Below, piece after piece: positions 7,347-16,613 of a DNA stretch of 64,000 nt (position 1 is the stretch's first letter; every line of letters begins with the position of its first letter). Source of the DNA: JBHYGK01 sp051859045 (lineage in GTDB: Bacteria > Pseudomonadota > Gammaproteobacteria > Xanthomonadales > Xanthomonadaceae); the NCBI GenBank assembly GCA_051859045.1, contig JBHYGK010000001.1, positions 62,001 to 126,000 on the forward strand. Reading direction: 5' to 3'. The notes below the pieces were generated by a model. That model did not search any database, was not told where the DNA came from, and saw only the letters and a program-made list of their open reading frames with translations. Both the position numbers and the translations under genes were made by a program.

Positions 7347-9485
7347 ATGCCCGAGACTTCCCCTCCGCCGCCCGCCGACGCCGGCGCGGTCGACGACGCC
7401 CGCCGCGAGGCCATCCGCGCCGACTACGAGCGCCTGCGCGCCGGCCTGCCGGGCTTCCGCGCGCGCGCCTCGCAGCGGCACATGATCGCGGCCGTCGCGA
7501 GGGCCCTGGCCGGCGGCGGCGTCGCGGCGATCGAGGCGCCGACAGGCACCGGCAAGTCGATGGCCTACCTCGTCGCCGGCCTGCCGCTGGCGCGCGCGGC
7601 CGGCAAGCGGCTGATCGTCTCCACCGCGACGGTGGCGCTGCAGGAGCAGCTGGTGCGCCACGACCTGCCGCAGTACCTCGGCGCGGTGGGCGCCAGCGCC
7701 ACGGTGGTGCTGGCCAAGGGCCGCCAGCGCTACGCCTGCACCCGCAACGTGCACCAGCTGGCCGGCGGCGGCGGCGACGGAGCCCAGGCCGGCCTGGGCT
7801 TCGGCGCCGGCGAGGCGGAGGCCGGCGCCTGGCCGCGCCGCCCCCGCGCGGGCGAGCTGGTCACCGTCGAGGAGCTGCTGCGCACGCTCGGCACCGGCGA
7901 GTGGGACGGCGACCTCGACGCCGCGCCCGAGCCGGTCGACGAGGGCCTGCGCGAGCTGCTCACGACCACCGCCGGCGGCTGCAGCAACCGCCGCTGCGCG
8001 TTCATCGCGCAGTGCCCGTTCCTGACCGCGCGCAACCGGCTCGGCAAGGCCGACATCGTCGTCGCCAACCACGACCTGGTGCTCGCCGACCTGATGCTCG
8101 AGGGCGAGGGGGGCGAGGGCACCGGCGGCGTGCTGCTGCCCGGGCCGGCGGATGCGCTGTACGTGTTCGACGAGGCCCACCACCTGGGCGCCAAGGCGAT
8201 CGGCCGCGGCGCCGCGCAGGTGCACCTGGCCAGCGCCGCGCAGCGCGTGCCGCGGCTGCGCCAGCTGGTGCGCGCGGCCTACGCGATGGCCGGCAAGGAG
8301 GCGATCGGGCGGTGGCTGCTGGAGGACGCCGAGGGCCTGCTGCTGGAGCTCGAGACCGGGCTGGAGGCCTTCGAGGCCACGCTGCGGATGGCCTGGACGC
8401 CGGCCCCGGACGACCGCGAGCCGCGCTGGCGGGCGTCGCTTGGCCGGCTGCCCGAGGACTGGCGGGCCGATGCGCTGGCGCTGGCCGTGCTGTGCGAGCG
8501 CGCGGAGCGCTGGCTGCCGGCGCTGCAGCGCGCGGTGCTGGAGGCCGCCGACGCCGCCCCCGCCGCGCAGGAGGGCCTGGGCCGCGAGCTCGGCGTCGCG
8601 CGCGAGCGCATCGAGCGCCAGGGCGTGCTGTGGCGGCGCTGGGCCGAGGTCGAGGACGCCGACGCGCCGCCGGTGGCGCGCTGGATCGACCTGGCCCGCG
8701 ACCTCGGCCTGGTCTGCCACGCCTCGCCGGTCAGCGCCGCGCCGCTGCTGCAGCGCGTGCTGTGGTCGCAGGCCGCCGGCGTGGTGCTGACCTCGGCCAC
8801 GCTGGCCCCCGGCGGCGACTTCGCCGCGCTCGAGGACCAGCTCGGCCTGCCCGCCGACGCCGAGCGGCTGCGCCTGCCCTCGCCCTTCGACCTGGCCGGG
8901 CAGGCCCGGCTCGAGCTGCCGCCGATGCAGGCCGAGCCCACCGCGAACGACGCCCATGCGGCCGAGGTGGCGGCCTGGCTCGACGCGGGCCTGGACTGGG
9001 ACGCCGGCAACCTGGTGCTGTTCACCTCGCGGCGCAAGATGAACGACGTGCTCGCGCGCATGCCCGCCGCGCGCCGGCCGCGCTGCCGCGGCCAGGACAG
9101 CGCCTCGAAGTCGGTGCTGCTGGCCGCGCACCGCGAGGCGATCGCGCGCGGCGAGGGCAGCACCCTGTTCGGCCTGGCCAGCTTCGGCGAGGGCCTCGAC
9201 CTGCCCGGCGCGCTGTGCACGACGGTGGTGGTCACCCAGCTGCCGTTCGCGGTGCCCACCGATCCGGTCGGCGCGACCTGGGCGGAGTGGCTGGAGGCGC
9301 ACGGGCGCAATCCCTTCCTCGAGGTCTCGGTGCCCGACGCCACCCGCACCCTGGTGCAGTACTGCGGCCGCCTGATCCGCGGCGAGGACGACCGCGGCCG
9401 CATCGTCATCCTCGACCGCCGGATCACCGCCAAGCGCTACGGCGCCTGGATGCTCGCGGCGCTGCCGCCGTTCGGCCGCGGCTGA
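7347..9485 (+). CDS. dinG: ATP-dependent DNA helicase DinG (iron-sulfur SF2 helicase)
   Basis: XPD/DinG-family 5'-3' DNA helicase, 712 aa. Walker A is APTGTGKS at 64-71. The four cysteines that bind the 4Fe-4S cluster are Cys131, Cys213, Cys218 and Cys224. The ANHDL block follows, then the DEAH box in YVFDEAHHLG. The C-terminal helicase half has TSATLAPGG, the SFGEGLDLPG motif and QYCGRLIRGEDDRG as motif VI. DinG unwinds R-loops, D-loops and other structured DNA during repair. The protein is complete and cytosolic. The next gene, 78 bp downstream, is unrelated in function. Confidence 0.95.
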   Translation: MPETSPPPPADAGAVDDARREAIRADYERLRAGLPGFRARASQRHMIAAVARALAGGGVAAIEAPTGTGKSMAYLVAGLPLARAAGKRLIVSTATVALQEQLVRHDLPQYLGAVGASATVVLAKGRQRYACTRNVHQLAGGGGDGAQAGLGFGAGEAEAGAWPRRPRAGELVTVEELLRTLGTGEWDGDLDAAPEPVDEGLRELLTTTAGGCSNRRCAFIAQCPFLTARNRLGKADIVVANHDLVLADLMLEGEGGEGTGGVLLPGPADALYVFDEAHHLGAKAIGRGAAQVHLASAAQRVPRLRQLVRAAYAMAGKEAIGRWLLEDAEGLLLELETGLEAFEATLRMAWTPAPDDREPRWRASLGRLPEDWRADALALAVLCERAERWLPALQRAVLEAADAAPAAQEGLGRELGVARERIERQGVLWRRWAEVEDADAPPVARWIDLARDLGLVCHASPVSAAPLLQRVLWSQAAGVVLTSATLAPGGDFAALEDQLGLPADAERLRLPSPFDLAGQARLELPPMQAEPTANDAHAAEVAAWLDAGLDWDAGNLVLFTSRRKMNDVLARMPAARRPRCRGQDSASKSVLLAAHREAIARGEGSTLFGLASFGEGLDLPGALCTTVVVTQLPFAVPTDPVGATWAEWLEAHGRNPFLEVSVPDATRTLVQYCGRLIRGEDDRGRIVILDRRITAKRYGAWMLAALPPFGRG

Positions 9486-9563
9486 GCCGGCCCGCGGGCC
9501 CGCCCCGCCGGCGCGGCGCCGGGCTATCCTCGCCGCCACCGCCCCCCGGCCCGCCGCCTCCCG

Positions 9564-10328
9564 ATGCCCTTCGCCGACGACCTCCAGGCCAGCCCGCAGC
9601 GCGTCGCCGACACCATCCGCTTCTCCGGCCTCTGGCTGGCGATGCTCGACGGCCCGCTCGACCCGCGCGAGCTGCACGAGGTGGCGCTGGCGCTGCCGCA
9701 CGAGCCCGAGGGGCTGCCGCTGGAGGCGATGGTGTCCGCCCTCGAGCGCCCCGCCGAGAGCGGCCTGGCGCGCGACCTGCCGCGGGTGCTGCGCTTCCTG
9801 CGCTCGCAGCGCGCGCCGCGCCGCACCGAGTCGCTGGTGGACTTCTGGATCCGCGTGGTCGCCTCCGACGGCTCGATCTCGCAGGCCGAGCGGCACGGGC
9901 TGATGCTGCTGTCGGACCTGATGGCCGCGCCGGGCACGCTGCTGCCGGACCGCTTCGAGGCCCTGCTCGAGCTGGCCTGGGAGCCGCCGGCCGACCTCAG
10001 CGACCCGACCTGGTTCGAGAAGCTCGAGGCCTGGGCCGAGGGCCTGGCCGCGCGCCGGCGCGAGGAGTCGCGCGCGGTGCCGGTGGCCGCCGACCGCGAC
10101 GCGCTGCGCCGCGAGGCGCTGGGCGTGCTGGGCCTGAAGGAGCCGTTCACCGCGATCGAGCTCAAGGCCGCCTGGCGGCGCGGATCGCGGCAGTGGCATC
10201 CCGACCGCCACGTCGGCCGCGGCGCCGCCGCCGAGGCCGAGGCGACCGCGCGGTTCCAGGCGCTGCAGGCCGCCTACCAGCGGCTGGCCGACGACCCGGT
10301 GCTGTTCTCCACCCGCGAGGAGGCCTGA
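9564..10328 (+). CDS. TerB-like protein with C-terminal J domain (DjlA-like arrangement)
   Basis: Protein of 254 aa with a helical, TerB-like N-terminal half (DFWIRVVASDGSISQAERHGLMLLSDLM resembles the acidic helical TerB core) and a C-terminal J domain (LGVLGLKEPFTAIELKAAWRRGSRQWHPDRHVG) with an intact HPD tripeptide near residue 214. This should let it stimulate an Hsp70. The order TerB then J recalls DjlA, but no N-terminal membrane segment is visible. The next gene starts 3 bp downstream and is probably in the same operon. A TATCCT hexamer at 9524-9529 could be the -10 of its promoter. Confidence 0.75.
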   Translation: MPFADDLQASPQRVADTIRFSGLWLAMLDGPLDPRELHEVALALPHEPEGLPLEAMVSALERPAESGLARDLPRVLRFLRSQRAPRRTESLVDFWIRVVASDGSISQAERHGLMLLSDLMAAPGTLLPDRFEALLELAWEPPADLSDPTWFEKLEAWAEGLAARRREESRAVPVAADRDALRREALGVLGLKEPFTAIELKAAWRRGSRQWHPDRHVGRGAAAEAEATARFQALQAAYQRLADDPVLFSTREEA

Positions 10329-10331
10329 GCC

Positions 10332-10787
10332 ATGTGGGATCTCTACCAGCGGCTGGGCCGCGGCCCGACCGTCGAAGGCGACGCGCTGGCGCGGGCGATC
10401 GCCGAGGCCAAGGACCCCGAGCTGCGCCGCCGCGCGATCGGCATCCTGCAGGTGGCCGCGCGCCGGGAGGCCTATGACCGCGCCTACCTCGCCGCGCGCG
10501 GCATCCGCGAGCTGCGCGACGCGCTCGGCCTCGACGAGTCGCACTGGGCGCTGGCCCAGGGCGAGAGCGATTTCGTGATCCGCCACGGCGGCGAGAGCGA
10601 GGGCGAGCGCCTGCAGCGGCTCGCCAGCGTGCGGCTGGTGGAGGAGCAGGGCGCGCCGGCCGAGGCCGAGGCGCCCGCCGCGTCGCCGGCCGCGGGGCGC
10701 GCCGCCGCCGCGCCGCCCGAGGCCGCGCCCGCCGACGCGTCGCCGGCCCCGCGGTTCCGGCTGTGGCCGTTCGGCCGCAAGGGCTGA
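10332..10787 (+). CDS. Hypothetical protein, helical N terminus and Ala/Pro-rich linker
   Basis: Protein of 151 aa that I do not recognise. The first about 105 residues look helical and charged (MWDLYQRLGRGPTVEG, then DPELRRRAIGILQVAARREAY). An Ala/Pro/Glu-rich linker and a short basic-hydrophobic tail, RFRLWPFGRKG, end it. It has no signal peptide or membrane segment. It begins 3 bp after the J-domain gene, which suggests a partner or client relationship, but nothing in the sequence proves this. It converges on the M14 peptidase gene. Confidence 0.65.
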   Translation: MWDLYQRLGRGPTVEGDALARAIAEAKDPELRRRAIGILQVAARREAYDRAYLAARGIRELRDALGLDESHWALAQGESDFVIRHGGESEGERLQRLASVRLVEEQGAPAEAEAPAASPAAGRAAAAPPEAAPADASPAPRFRLWPFGRKG

Positions 10788-10818
10788 GGCCCCGGGCCGC
10801 GCGGCCGCCCGCCCGCGC

Positions 10819-12681
10819 TCAGCCCGCCTCGCCGGCCTCCAGCCGGCGCAGGTCCCCGGCCTCCAGGCGCAGCACCGGATAGCGGTTGAGGCGCGGGTCG
10901 AACCACGGGCTGCGCTCGTAGAAGAAGCGCAGCCGCGCGCGCGGGTCGGCGGCGAACGCCGCGTCCTCCGCCAGCCGGGCCTCGAACGCCGCGCGCAGCG
11001 CCGGGTCGCCGGCCATCGCCTCGCGCGCCCAGGCCTCGAGCACGCGCGGCTCGGCGTACTCCTTGTCCTCGAAGATCGCGTTGAAGTGGCCCCAGCGCAG
11101 CAGCGAGTCGGGGCCCTGCGGCTCGAGCAGGTGGATGGCGATGGTGGCGCGCGGCTGGTCGAGGCGCACCAGCGCGCTGCCGGCCGACACCGTCGCGGTC
11201 TCGCGCGCCTCGCGCTGGGCGAGGGTGGTCACCATCAGGCGGCCCTCGAACGGGCGCGGCGCCCACGCCACGTCGGTGAAGCGCTGCACGCCGGCCTCGA
11301 GCGTGCGCTCGCCGCCGAGCAGCTCGATCGCCACGCCGTGGCGCACCAGCGCCTCGATCGCCGAGCGCCACTCCACCGGCACCAGGTAGGCCGCCGGCGG
11401 CGTGGCGTCGGCGGTCACGCGCACCTGCTCGTACACCGGCAGCCGGAAGGTGCGCGGCCGCGCCGGGTCGTACTGGATCCAGGTGCCGCCGCTGACGTCG
11501 CTGGGCGTGCGGGTGTACTCGACGCCGAGGAACTCGCGCTCCACCGCCTCCTCGGTCAGCGCGAAGGCCAGCGGGACGGTCGCCCCGGGCGTCGCGGCGC
11601 GCGCGGCGGTGGCCGCGTCGGCCTCGGCCACCGCGGCCACCAGCGCCTCGCCGTCGCGGGCCACCTCGCCCAGCACCTCGGCCAGCAGGTCGAGGTTGAC
11701 CCGGGTGCGGGTGGCGAAGTCCTTGAGCATGTGGGTCTCGACCAGCAGCCCGGCGCGGTTGGCGATCGCGGCGTAGCCCACCGAGAAGCGCGGGCCGGAC
11801 ACGCCGTCCTCGAGGCCCGAGGCCAGGTCGCTGCCGTCGCGCAGGCTCACGTAGCGGTGCATCGGCCAGCCGCGCGCGGCCATCGCGGGCTCGACCCGGC
11901 CCGGGAACGCCGCGGCCTGCCACGCCACCACCGCCGGGTGCAGGTTGGCCTCGCGCTCCCAGGCCCAGGTCATGGCGTACTGGTAGTCGGCGCCGTTGGT
12001 GTTGTGCAGGTCGATCAGCAGGTGCGGCGTCCACGTCGTCCACAGCCGCAGCCAGGCCTGCATCTCGGGCGTGTCGGCCTTGAGGTAGTCGCGGTTGAGG
12101 TTGAGGTTGGCCGCGGTGGCGCGCCAGCCGCCCTCCTCGGGGCCGTTCTGGTTGGCGCGCTGGTGGGGCCCGAAGCGCTCGTGGCCGTCGACGTTGAAGA
12201 TCGGCACCAGCACCAGGACCACGTCCTCGAGCACGGCGGGATGCCGGCCCTCGAGCAGCAGCTGGCGGGCGAAGGCCATCAGCGCGTCCTTGCCCTCGTT
12301 CTCGCCGGGATGGATCGCCGCCTGCACCAGCACCACCGGCTTGCCCGAGGCGCGCGCGGCCTCGGGGGTCAGCGTATCGGCGCCGCGCGCGATCACCACG
12401 GCCTGCAGCGGCCGGCCCTGCGGGCTCATGCCGAACGCGAGCATGCGCAGGTCGGCGCTCTCGAGGTCGAGGCGCTCGAAGTAGGCCATGGTCTCGGCGT
12501 AGCGCGGGGTGCGGGTGAAGCCGCTGGCCTCGGCCGGCGTGAGCCACTGGCCCTCCGGCAGCAGCGCGGGCAGCCCGCCGGCCGGCGTGGCGGCGGCGGG
12601 GGCGGCGGCGAGCGCGAGCGCGAGGCCCAGCGCGCGGGCCAGGGCGGGAAGGGCGAGGGGCGACGGCGGGCTGGGGCGCAT
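10819..12681 (-). CDS. Secreted M14-family zinc carboxypeptidase-like peptidase
   Basis: Secreted metallopeptidase of 620 aa. A signal peptide (ALARALGLALALAAAPAAA) is followed by the M14 zinc site: His124 and Glu127 in AAIHPGENEGKD and the third ligand His226 in LLIDLHNTNG. NLNRDYLKADTPE gives the substrate-binding Asn-Arg pair. The region after about residue 330 is a large C-terminal extension typical of the long bacterial M14 proteins, with probable beta-rich content. It probably trims C-terminal residues from peptides in the periplasm or outside the cell. The start at 12681 is where the signal sequence begins; upstream codons overlap the selO promoter. Convergent with the gene ending at 10787. 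Confidence 0.9.
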   Translation of the reverse strand: MRPSPPSPLALPALARALGLALALAAAPAAATPAGGLPALLPEGQWLTPAEASGFTRTPRYAETMAYFERLDLESADLRMLAFGMSPQGRPLQAVVIARGADTLTPEAARASGKPVVLVQAAIHPGENEGKDALMAFARQLLLEGRHPAVLEDVVLVLVPIFNVDGHERFGPHQRANQNGPEEGGWRATAANLNLNRDYLKADTPEMQAWLRLWTTWTPHLLIDLHNTNGADYQYAMTWAWEREANLHPAVVAWQAAAFPGRVEPAMAARGWPMHRYVSLRDGSDLASGLEDGVSGPRFSVGYAAIANRAGLLVETHMLKDFATRTRVNLDLLAEVLGEVARDGEALVAAVAEADAATAARAATPGATVPLAFALTEEAVEREFLGVEYTRTPSDVSGGTWIQYDPARPRTFRLPVYEQVRVTADATPPAAYLVPVEWRSAIEALVRHGVAIELLGGERTLEAGVQRFTDVAWAPRPFEGRLMVTTLAQREARETATVSAGSALVRLDQPRATIAIHLLEPQGPDSLLRWGHFNAIFEDKEYAEPRVLEAWAREAMAGDPALRAAFEARLAEDAAFAADPRARLRFFYERSPWFDPRLNRYPVLRLEAGDLRRLEAGEAG

Positions 12682-12752
12682 GCGGGATCCGGTGGGCGGG
12701 GCGGGGCCGGGAGGCCGGGACGCGCCCGATGCTACCCGCTCGCGCCCCCGGG

Positions 12753-12768
12753 TTACCCTGTACGCATG
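12753..12768 (+). promoter_or_regulatory. Possible leaderless promoter of selO
   Basis: A TACCCT hexamer (12753-12758) ends only 7 nt before the selO ATG at 12766, and no Shine-Dalgarno motif is visible. If TACCCT is the -10 element, transcription would start at or next to the A of the start codon, giving a leaderless mRNA. The hexamer matches the sigma-70 consensus only at T1, A2 and T6, so this is tentative. Confidence 0.3.
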
Positions 12769-14505
12769 CCGTTCGACGCCCGACTGTTGCGCACCCTGCC
12801 CGGCGACCCCGCCATCGCCGGCCCCAGCCGCCAGGTGGAGGGCGCCGCGTGGTCGCGGGTGGCGCCGACGCCGGTGGCCGCGCCGCGCCTGCTGGGCTGG
12901 AGCGCCGAGCTCGCCGTGGCGCTGGGCCTGCCTGCGGATCCCGCCGGGCTGCCCGCCACCTGGGGCGTGCCGGTGGCCGCGGACGCCGGCGAGGCCCCGG
13001 ACGCCGCCGCGCGCCGCGTCGCCGCGGCGCTGCTCGGCGGCAACCAGCTCGCGCCGGGCATGGATCCCTACGCCGCCAACTACGGCGGCCACCAGTTCGG
13101 CCACTGGGCCGGGCAGCTCGGCGACGGGCGCGCGATCGTGCTCGGCGAGTGGGTGCCCGGGGCGGCCGGTGGGGCGGGGGAGGACGCCGGCGCCACCTAC
13201 GCCTGCGCCTTCCCGCTGCCCACCGACCGCCACGAACTCCAGCTCAAGGGCGCCGGCGCGACGCCGTACTCGCGCCACTCCGACGGGCGCGCGGTGCTGC
13301 GCTCCAGCCTGCGCGAGTTCGCCTGCAGCGAGGCGATGCACGCCCTCGGGGTCCCGACCACACGCGCGCTGGCCCTGGTGGGCACCGGCGACGCGGTGGT
13401 GCGCGACATGTTCTACGACGGCCATCCGCGCGCCGAACCCGGCGCGATCTGCACCCGCGTGGCCCCGGGCTTCCTGCGGCTGGGGTCGTTCGAGCTGCCG
13501 GCGGCGCGGGGCGACGTGGTCATGCTGCGCGCGCTGGTCGGCCACGCGATGTCGGCGCATTACCCGTGGCTGGGTGAGCCGACGCCCGCGAACGTGGTGC
13601 GATTCTTCGCCGAGGTCGCCCGCCGCACCGTCGCGATGGTGGTCGGCTGGCAGCGGGTGGGCTTCGTCCACGGCGTCATGAACACCGACAACCTCTCGGT
13701 GCTGGGGCTCACCCTCGACTACGGCCCCTACGGCTGGCTCGAGCCGATGGATCCCGACTGGACCCCCAACACCACCGACGCCCACGGCCGCCGCTACCGC
13801 TATGGCGCGCAGCCGGTGGTGGCGGGCTGGAACCTCAGCCGCTTCGCCGGCGCGCTGCTGCCGCTGGTGGGCGAGTCCACGCCGCTGCGCGAGGCGCTCG
13901 AGGCGATGGCCGACGCGCTGGCGCGCGAGGTGCCGGCGATGCGCCTGGCCAAGCTCGGGCTGCGCGAGGCGCAGCCGGGCGACGCGGCCTGGATCGACGG
14001 CCTCGACCGCGTGCTGCAGGGCCTGCAGGCCGACGTCACCCGCTTCCATCGCGCGCTCGCGGCCTACGCCGCCGGCGAGGACGCCGACGCCGGGCCCGCG
14101 GCGATCACGCTCGACGCCGCGCAGCGCGCCGAGGCCGTGCTGCCCGGCCTCGGGCCGCTGCGCGGCACCTGCTACCGCGACGGCGCGCTCGCCGGCGGCG
14201 ACGACGCCCATGCGCTGCTCGCCTGGCTGGCCTCGTGGCGCGCGCGCCTGCGCGCCGAGGGCCGCGACGACGCCGCGCGCCGCGCCGCCATGCACGCCTG
14301 CAACCCGCGCATCGTCCCGCGCAACTGGCAGGCCCAGCAGGCCATCGACGCGGTCGAGGCGGGTGACGACGCGGTGCTCGCGCGCTGGCTCGCGGCGCTG
14401 CGCGCGCCGTACGCCGACGGCGAGGCGCAGGCCGCGCACGACGCGATGCGCCCGGCCTGGGCGGTCGATCGCGCCGGCTGCTCGCAGCTCAGCTGCAGCA
14501 GCTGA
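12766..14505 (+). CDS. selO: Protein adenylyltransferase SelO (YdiU)
   Basis: Pseudokinase-fold enzyme that transfers AMP from ATP to protein Ser/Thr/Tyr residues, linked to redox stress. Family blocks are intact: the N-terminal GGNQLAPGMDPYAANYGGHQFGHWAGQLGDGRA, ELQLKGAGATPYSRHSDGRAVLRSS with the ATP-binding Lys, NTDNLSVLGLTLDYGPYGWLE with the catalytic Asp and metal-binding residues, and NPRIVPRN near the end. It ends in CSQLSCSS, so it is the cysteine form rather than the C-terminal selenocysteine form. At 579 aa it is somewhat longer than E. coli YdiU, partly from Gly/Ala-rich insertions near residues 75-85 and 130. Start chosen at 12766, where the conserved FDARLLRTLPGD begins. Confidence 0.95.
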   Translation: MPFDARLLRTLPGDPAIAGPSRQVEGAAWSRVAPTPVAAPRLLGWSAELAVALGLPADPAGLPATWGVPVAADAGEAPDAAARRVAAALLGGNQLAPGMDPYAANYGGHQFGHWAGQLGDGRAIVLGEWVPGAAGGAGEDAGATYACAFPLPTDRHELQLKGAGATPYSRHSDGRAVLRSSLREFACSEAMHALGVPTTRALALVGTGDAVVRDMFYDGHPRAEPGAICTRVAPGFLRLGSFELPAARGDVVMLRALVGHAMSAHYPWLGEPTPANVVRFFAEVARRTVAMVVGWQRVGFVHGVMNTDNLSVLGLTLDYGPYGWLEPMDPDWTPNTTDAHGRRYRYGAQPVVAGWNLSRFAGALLPLVGESTPLREALEAMADALAREVPAMRLAKLGLREAQPGDAAWIDGLDRVLQGLQADVTRFHRALAAYAAGEDADAGPAAITLDAAQRAEAVLPGLGPLRGTCYRDGALAGGDDAHALLAWLASWRARLRAEGRDDAARRAAMHACNPRIVPRNWQAQQAIDAVEAGDDAVLARWLAALRAPYADGEAQAAHDAMRPAWAVDRAGCSQLSCSS

Positions 14506-14591
14506 GCCCCGCCGCGGCGCGGGCGCGTCCCGATTGACCGCGGCGCGAAGCCGGGCGGAGACTGGCCGCACCACGTCCGCCGAACCCCCGC

Positions 14592-15209
14592 ATGCGCCTG
14601 CCGACCTGCGCCCTCCTGCTCCTGCTTCCCGCGCTGGCCGCCGCCACGCCGGTGCCGTTCGTGCCGGTGGCCGCCGCGCCACCGCCGCCGCCCGCGGTGA
14701 TCACGCCGGCCAAGCCGGAGCCCGCGCCCGAGCCCGCGCCGGCCGAGGCGCCGCCCGCCATCGAGGCCGCGCCCGCCGCGCCCGAGGCCGCGCCCACGCC
14801 GCCCGCGCGCAGCGACGCCGAGCGGTTGCGCGCGCCGGTCGTGTCCACCGGCCGCCAGTACGAGGCCGACCTGCTGCCGCCCGCGATCCGCGTCGGCGAC
14901 CAGGTGGTGGTGCGCGTGCGCGCCAATACCGATGCCGGCGACGACTGGCAGTTCCGCCGCGACAACCTCACCGGCTTCCTGCCGGTGATCTGCCCGCGCG
15001 AGCCCGCGGACGCGCAGCCGCCGGTCCCCGGCGGCGTCGTCGAGCAGCGCTTCTGCCTGCGTGCGATCCTGCCCGGCTCCGGCCTCGCGATCCTCGAGCG
15101 CCGCTCCACCCGCGGCGCCCCGGTCACCGACCGGGTGCAGGTCAACGTCGGCATCCGCGCCCGCGACCTGCGCGAGGCCGAGGAGCTCTCGGGCGCGTCC
15201 CAGCGCTGA
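14592..15209 (+). CDS. Hypothetical secreted protein with proline-rich linker
   Basis: Protein of 205 aa with a Sec signal peptide (LPTCALLLLLPALAAA), then about 55 residues of Pro/Ala/Glu repeats, then a compact C-terminal region with two cysteines (in VICPREP and QRFCLRAI) that could pair in the periplasm. The pattern of strands (VGDQVVVRVRANTD, VTDRVQVNVGIRARD) suggests an all-beta domain. I do not recognise a family. The Pro-rich stretch may act as a spacer across the periplasm. It follows selO by 86 bp in the same direction. Confidence 0.65.
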   Translation: MRLPTCALLLLLPALAAATPVPFVPVAAAPPPPPAVITPAKPEPAPEPAPAEAPPAIEAAPAAPEAAPTPPARSDAERLRAPVVSTGRQYEADLLPPAIRVGDQVVVRVRANTDAGDDWQFRRDNLTGFLPVICPREPADAQPPVPGGVVEQRFCLRAILPGSGLAILERRSTRGAPVTDRVQVNVGIRARDLREAEELSGASQR

Positions 15210-15324
15210 CCGCTCCGCGCGCGGCGCCGGCGTCCCGGCCCCGCCTCCCCGTCGCAGGCCATGCGACGCGACCGGCGCAGGCTGCAGCCCCGGGCCGGAC
15301 GGCGGCCCGCAGGAGGCCGCGCCC

Positions 15325-16059
15325 GTGACTGCTTCGCCCTGGATGGAACTCTGGCTGCGCCCGGCCCAGGCCGACGCGCTGGGCCTCGACGCCGGCCCGT
15401 GGCCGGTCCCCGCCGCGCTGCTCGGCGAGCTCGTGGGCCAGCCCCGGCTGCCGCTGGCGCTGCTGCTGCACGGCCTGCAGCGCTGGGCCAGCGACGCCGG
15501 CCTCGACGGCGCCTGGCCGCCCGCGCGCGGCGGCACCCCCGCGCCGGCGTTCGCGCGCCTGCAGGCGCAGATGCGTCCGCTGATCCACCACCTCGCCGGC
15601 CGCGACCACCGCGCCTGGGGCAGCGCCCAGGGCGACGAATGGTGGCTGCAGCTCGGCGCGATCGACCTCGACGGTCCGCTGGTCGCCGTGCAGCGTGGCG
15701 AGGAGCGCCTGGCCGCGGTCGCGCCTGGCGCGGGCGGCGGCCTCGTCGCCGCCGCCTACGCGCCGCTGGACGCCGAGGCCTGCCGGCTGCTCACCGGGCT
15801 CGCGCGGACGGTCGACGGCCTCACCGGCGCCGACCTCCGCCAGCACGCCTTCCTCGAGGCGATCGCGCTGGCCAACGGCCCCGTCGCGTTCCGCGCGCGG
15901 CTGCGCGGCGAGACCCACCTCGTGGCCTGGGAGCGCGGCATCGGCGAGGCCGGCGCCCGTCCCGCGCCGATGCGCCCCGCCGAACTCGCGATCCAGCTGG
16001 GCGCGTGGTACGGCCTGGCGCCGATGGTCGACGCGGCGCTGGCCCAGGTCGCGGCCTGA
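15325..16059 (+). CDS. Hypothetical protein (244 aa)
   Basis: Unrecognised cytosolic protein with no signal peptide or membrane segment. The start is GTG 15325, because a perfect AGGAGG lies at 15311-15316, 8 nt before it; ATG 15343 is possible but further from that site. The sequence mixes helical and Trp-rich segments (ASPWMELWLRPAQADALGL, GSAQGDEWWLQLGAID) and ends with LAIQLGAWYGLAPMVDAAL. Its neighbours give no functional clue. Convergent with the 115-aa gene at 16087-16434. Confidence 0.65.
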   Translation: MTASPWMELWLRPAQADALGLDAGPWPVPAALLGELVGQPRLPLALLLHGLQRWASDAGLDGAWPPARGGTPAPAFARLQAQMRPLIHHLAGRDHRAWGSAQGDEWWLQLGAIDLDGPLVAVQRGEERLAAVAPGAGGGLVAAAYAPLDAEACRLLTGLARTVDGLTGADLRQHAFLEAIALANGPVAFRARLRGETHLVAWERGIGEAGARPAPMRPAELAIQLGAWYGLAPMVDAALAQVAA

Positions 16060-16086
16060 GCGCGCGGCGCCGCCGGCCGGATCGCC

Positions 16087-16434
16087 TCAGGCGGCGGGCA
16101 GCCCCGCGGCGCGGAAGCCCGCCTGCATCGCGCGGACGTGCTCGCGCGCGCGTGCCTCGGCCCAGGCCTGGGCGGCGGCGAGATCCGGCGCCACCAGGCG
16201 CTGGAACGGATCGAAGGGCAGCACCGCCACGCGCCAGCGGTCGCCGCCCAGCCGCGAGGCCTCGACCACCAGCGCCAGGGGGCCGATCGCCAGGCCCCAG
16301 GCCTCGCCGCCGTTGCGGTCGGCGGCGTGCTCCTCGGGCGCCAGCACGCGCCAGCCCGGCGCGCCCTCCGCGGGGACGGGCGGCGCGAGCGGCGGGTGGG
16401 CGGGGCGGGCGTCGGCGGTCTGCAGCGCGGTCAT
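16087..16434 (-). CDS. Small hypothetical protein (115 aa)
   Basis: Short unrecognised protein. A Pro/Ala-rich N terminus precedes a conserved-looking alpha/beta region (GLAIGPLALVVEASRLGGDRW, then LPFDPFQRLVAPDLAAAQAWAEARA). The start at 16434 is preferred over in-frame codons up to 16596, because those read through the promoter region of the chemoreceptor gene and encode low-complexity Arg/Gly sequence. Divergent from the chemoreceptor. Confidence 0.5.
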   Translation of the reverse strand: MTALQTADARPAHPPLAPPVPAEGAPGWRVLAPEEHAADRNGGEAWGLAIGPLALVVEASRLGGDRWRVAVLPFDPFQRLVAPDLAAAQAWAEARAREHVRAMQAGFRAAGLPAA

Positions 16435-16613
16435 CGGGGAACTCCGGCGGGGCTGGCCATCCTCGGCCACGGGCGTCTCACGGATTCGGACGCCCGCCGG
16501 GGAAGACGCAGCCCGGCCCACCGACCGGCCGCGCCCGGGGCCGGAGGCCGCCGGGCGGGATGGGTTCAAGGTTTCGTGAAGACGGCCGATCTGCAAGGGA
16601 TCCGACGCCGAGC

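Noticed and set aside
7215..10586. A 1123-codon open frame on the minus strand opposite dinG and the J-domain gene.
   Set aside because: It is antisense to clearly conserved proteins, is rich in Arg/Gly/Ala/His low-complexity sequence, and reflects stop-codon scarcity at high GC.
11086..12765. A long plus-strand extension in frame with selO, running upstream across the M14 peptidase gene.
   Set aside because: SelO homology begins at 12766; the extension is antisense to a conserved signal-peptide-bearing peptidase.
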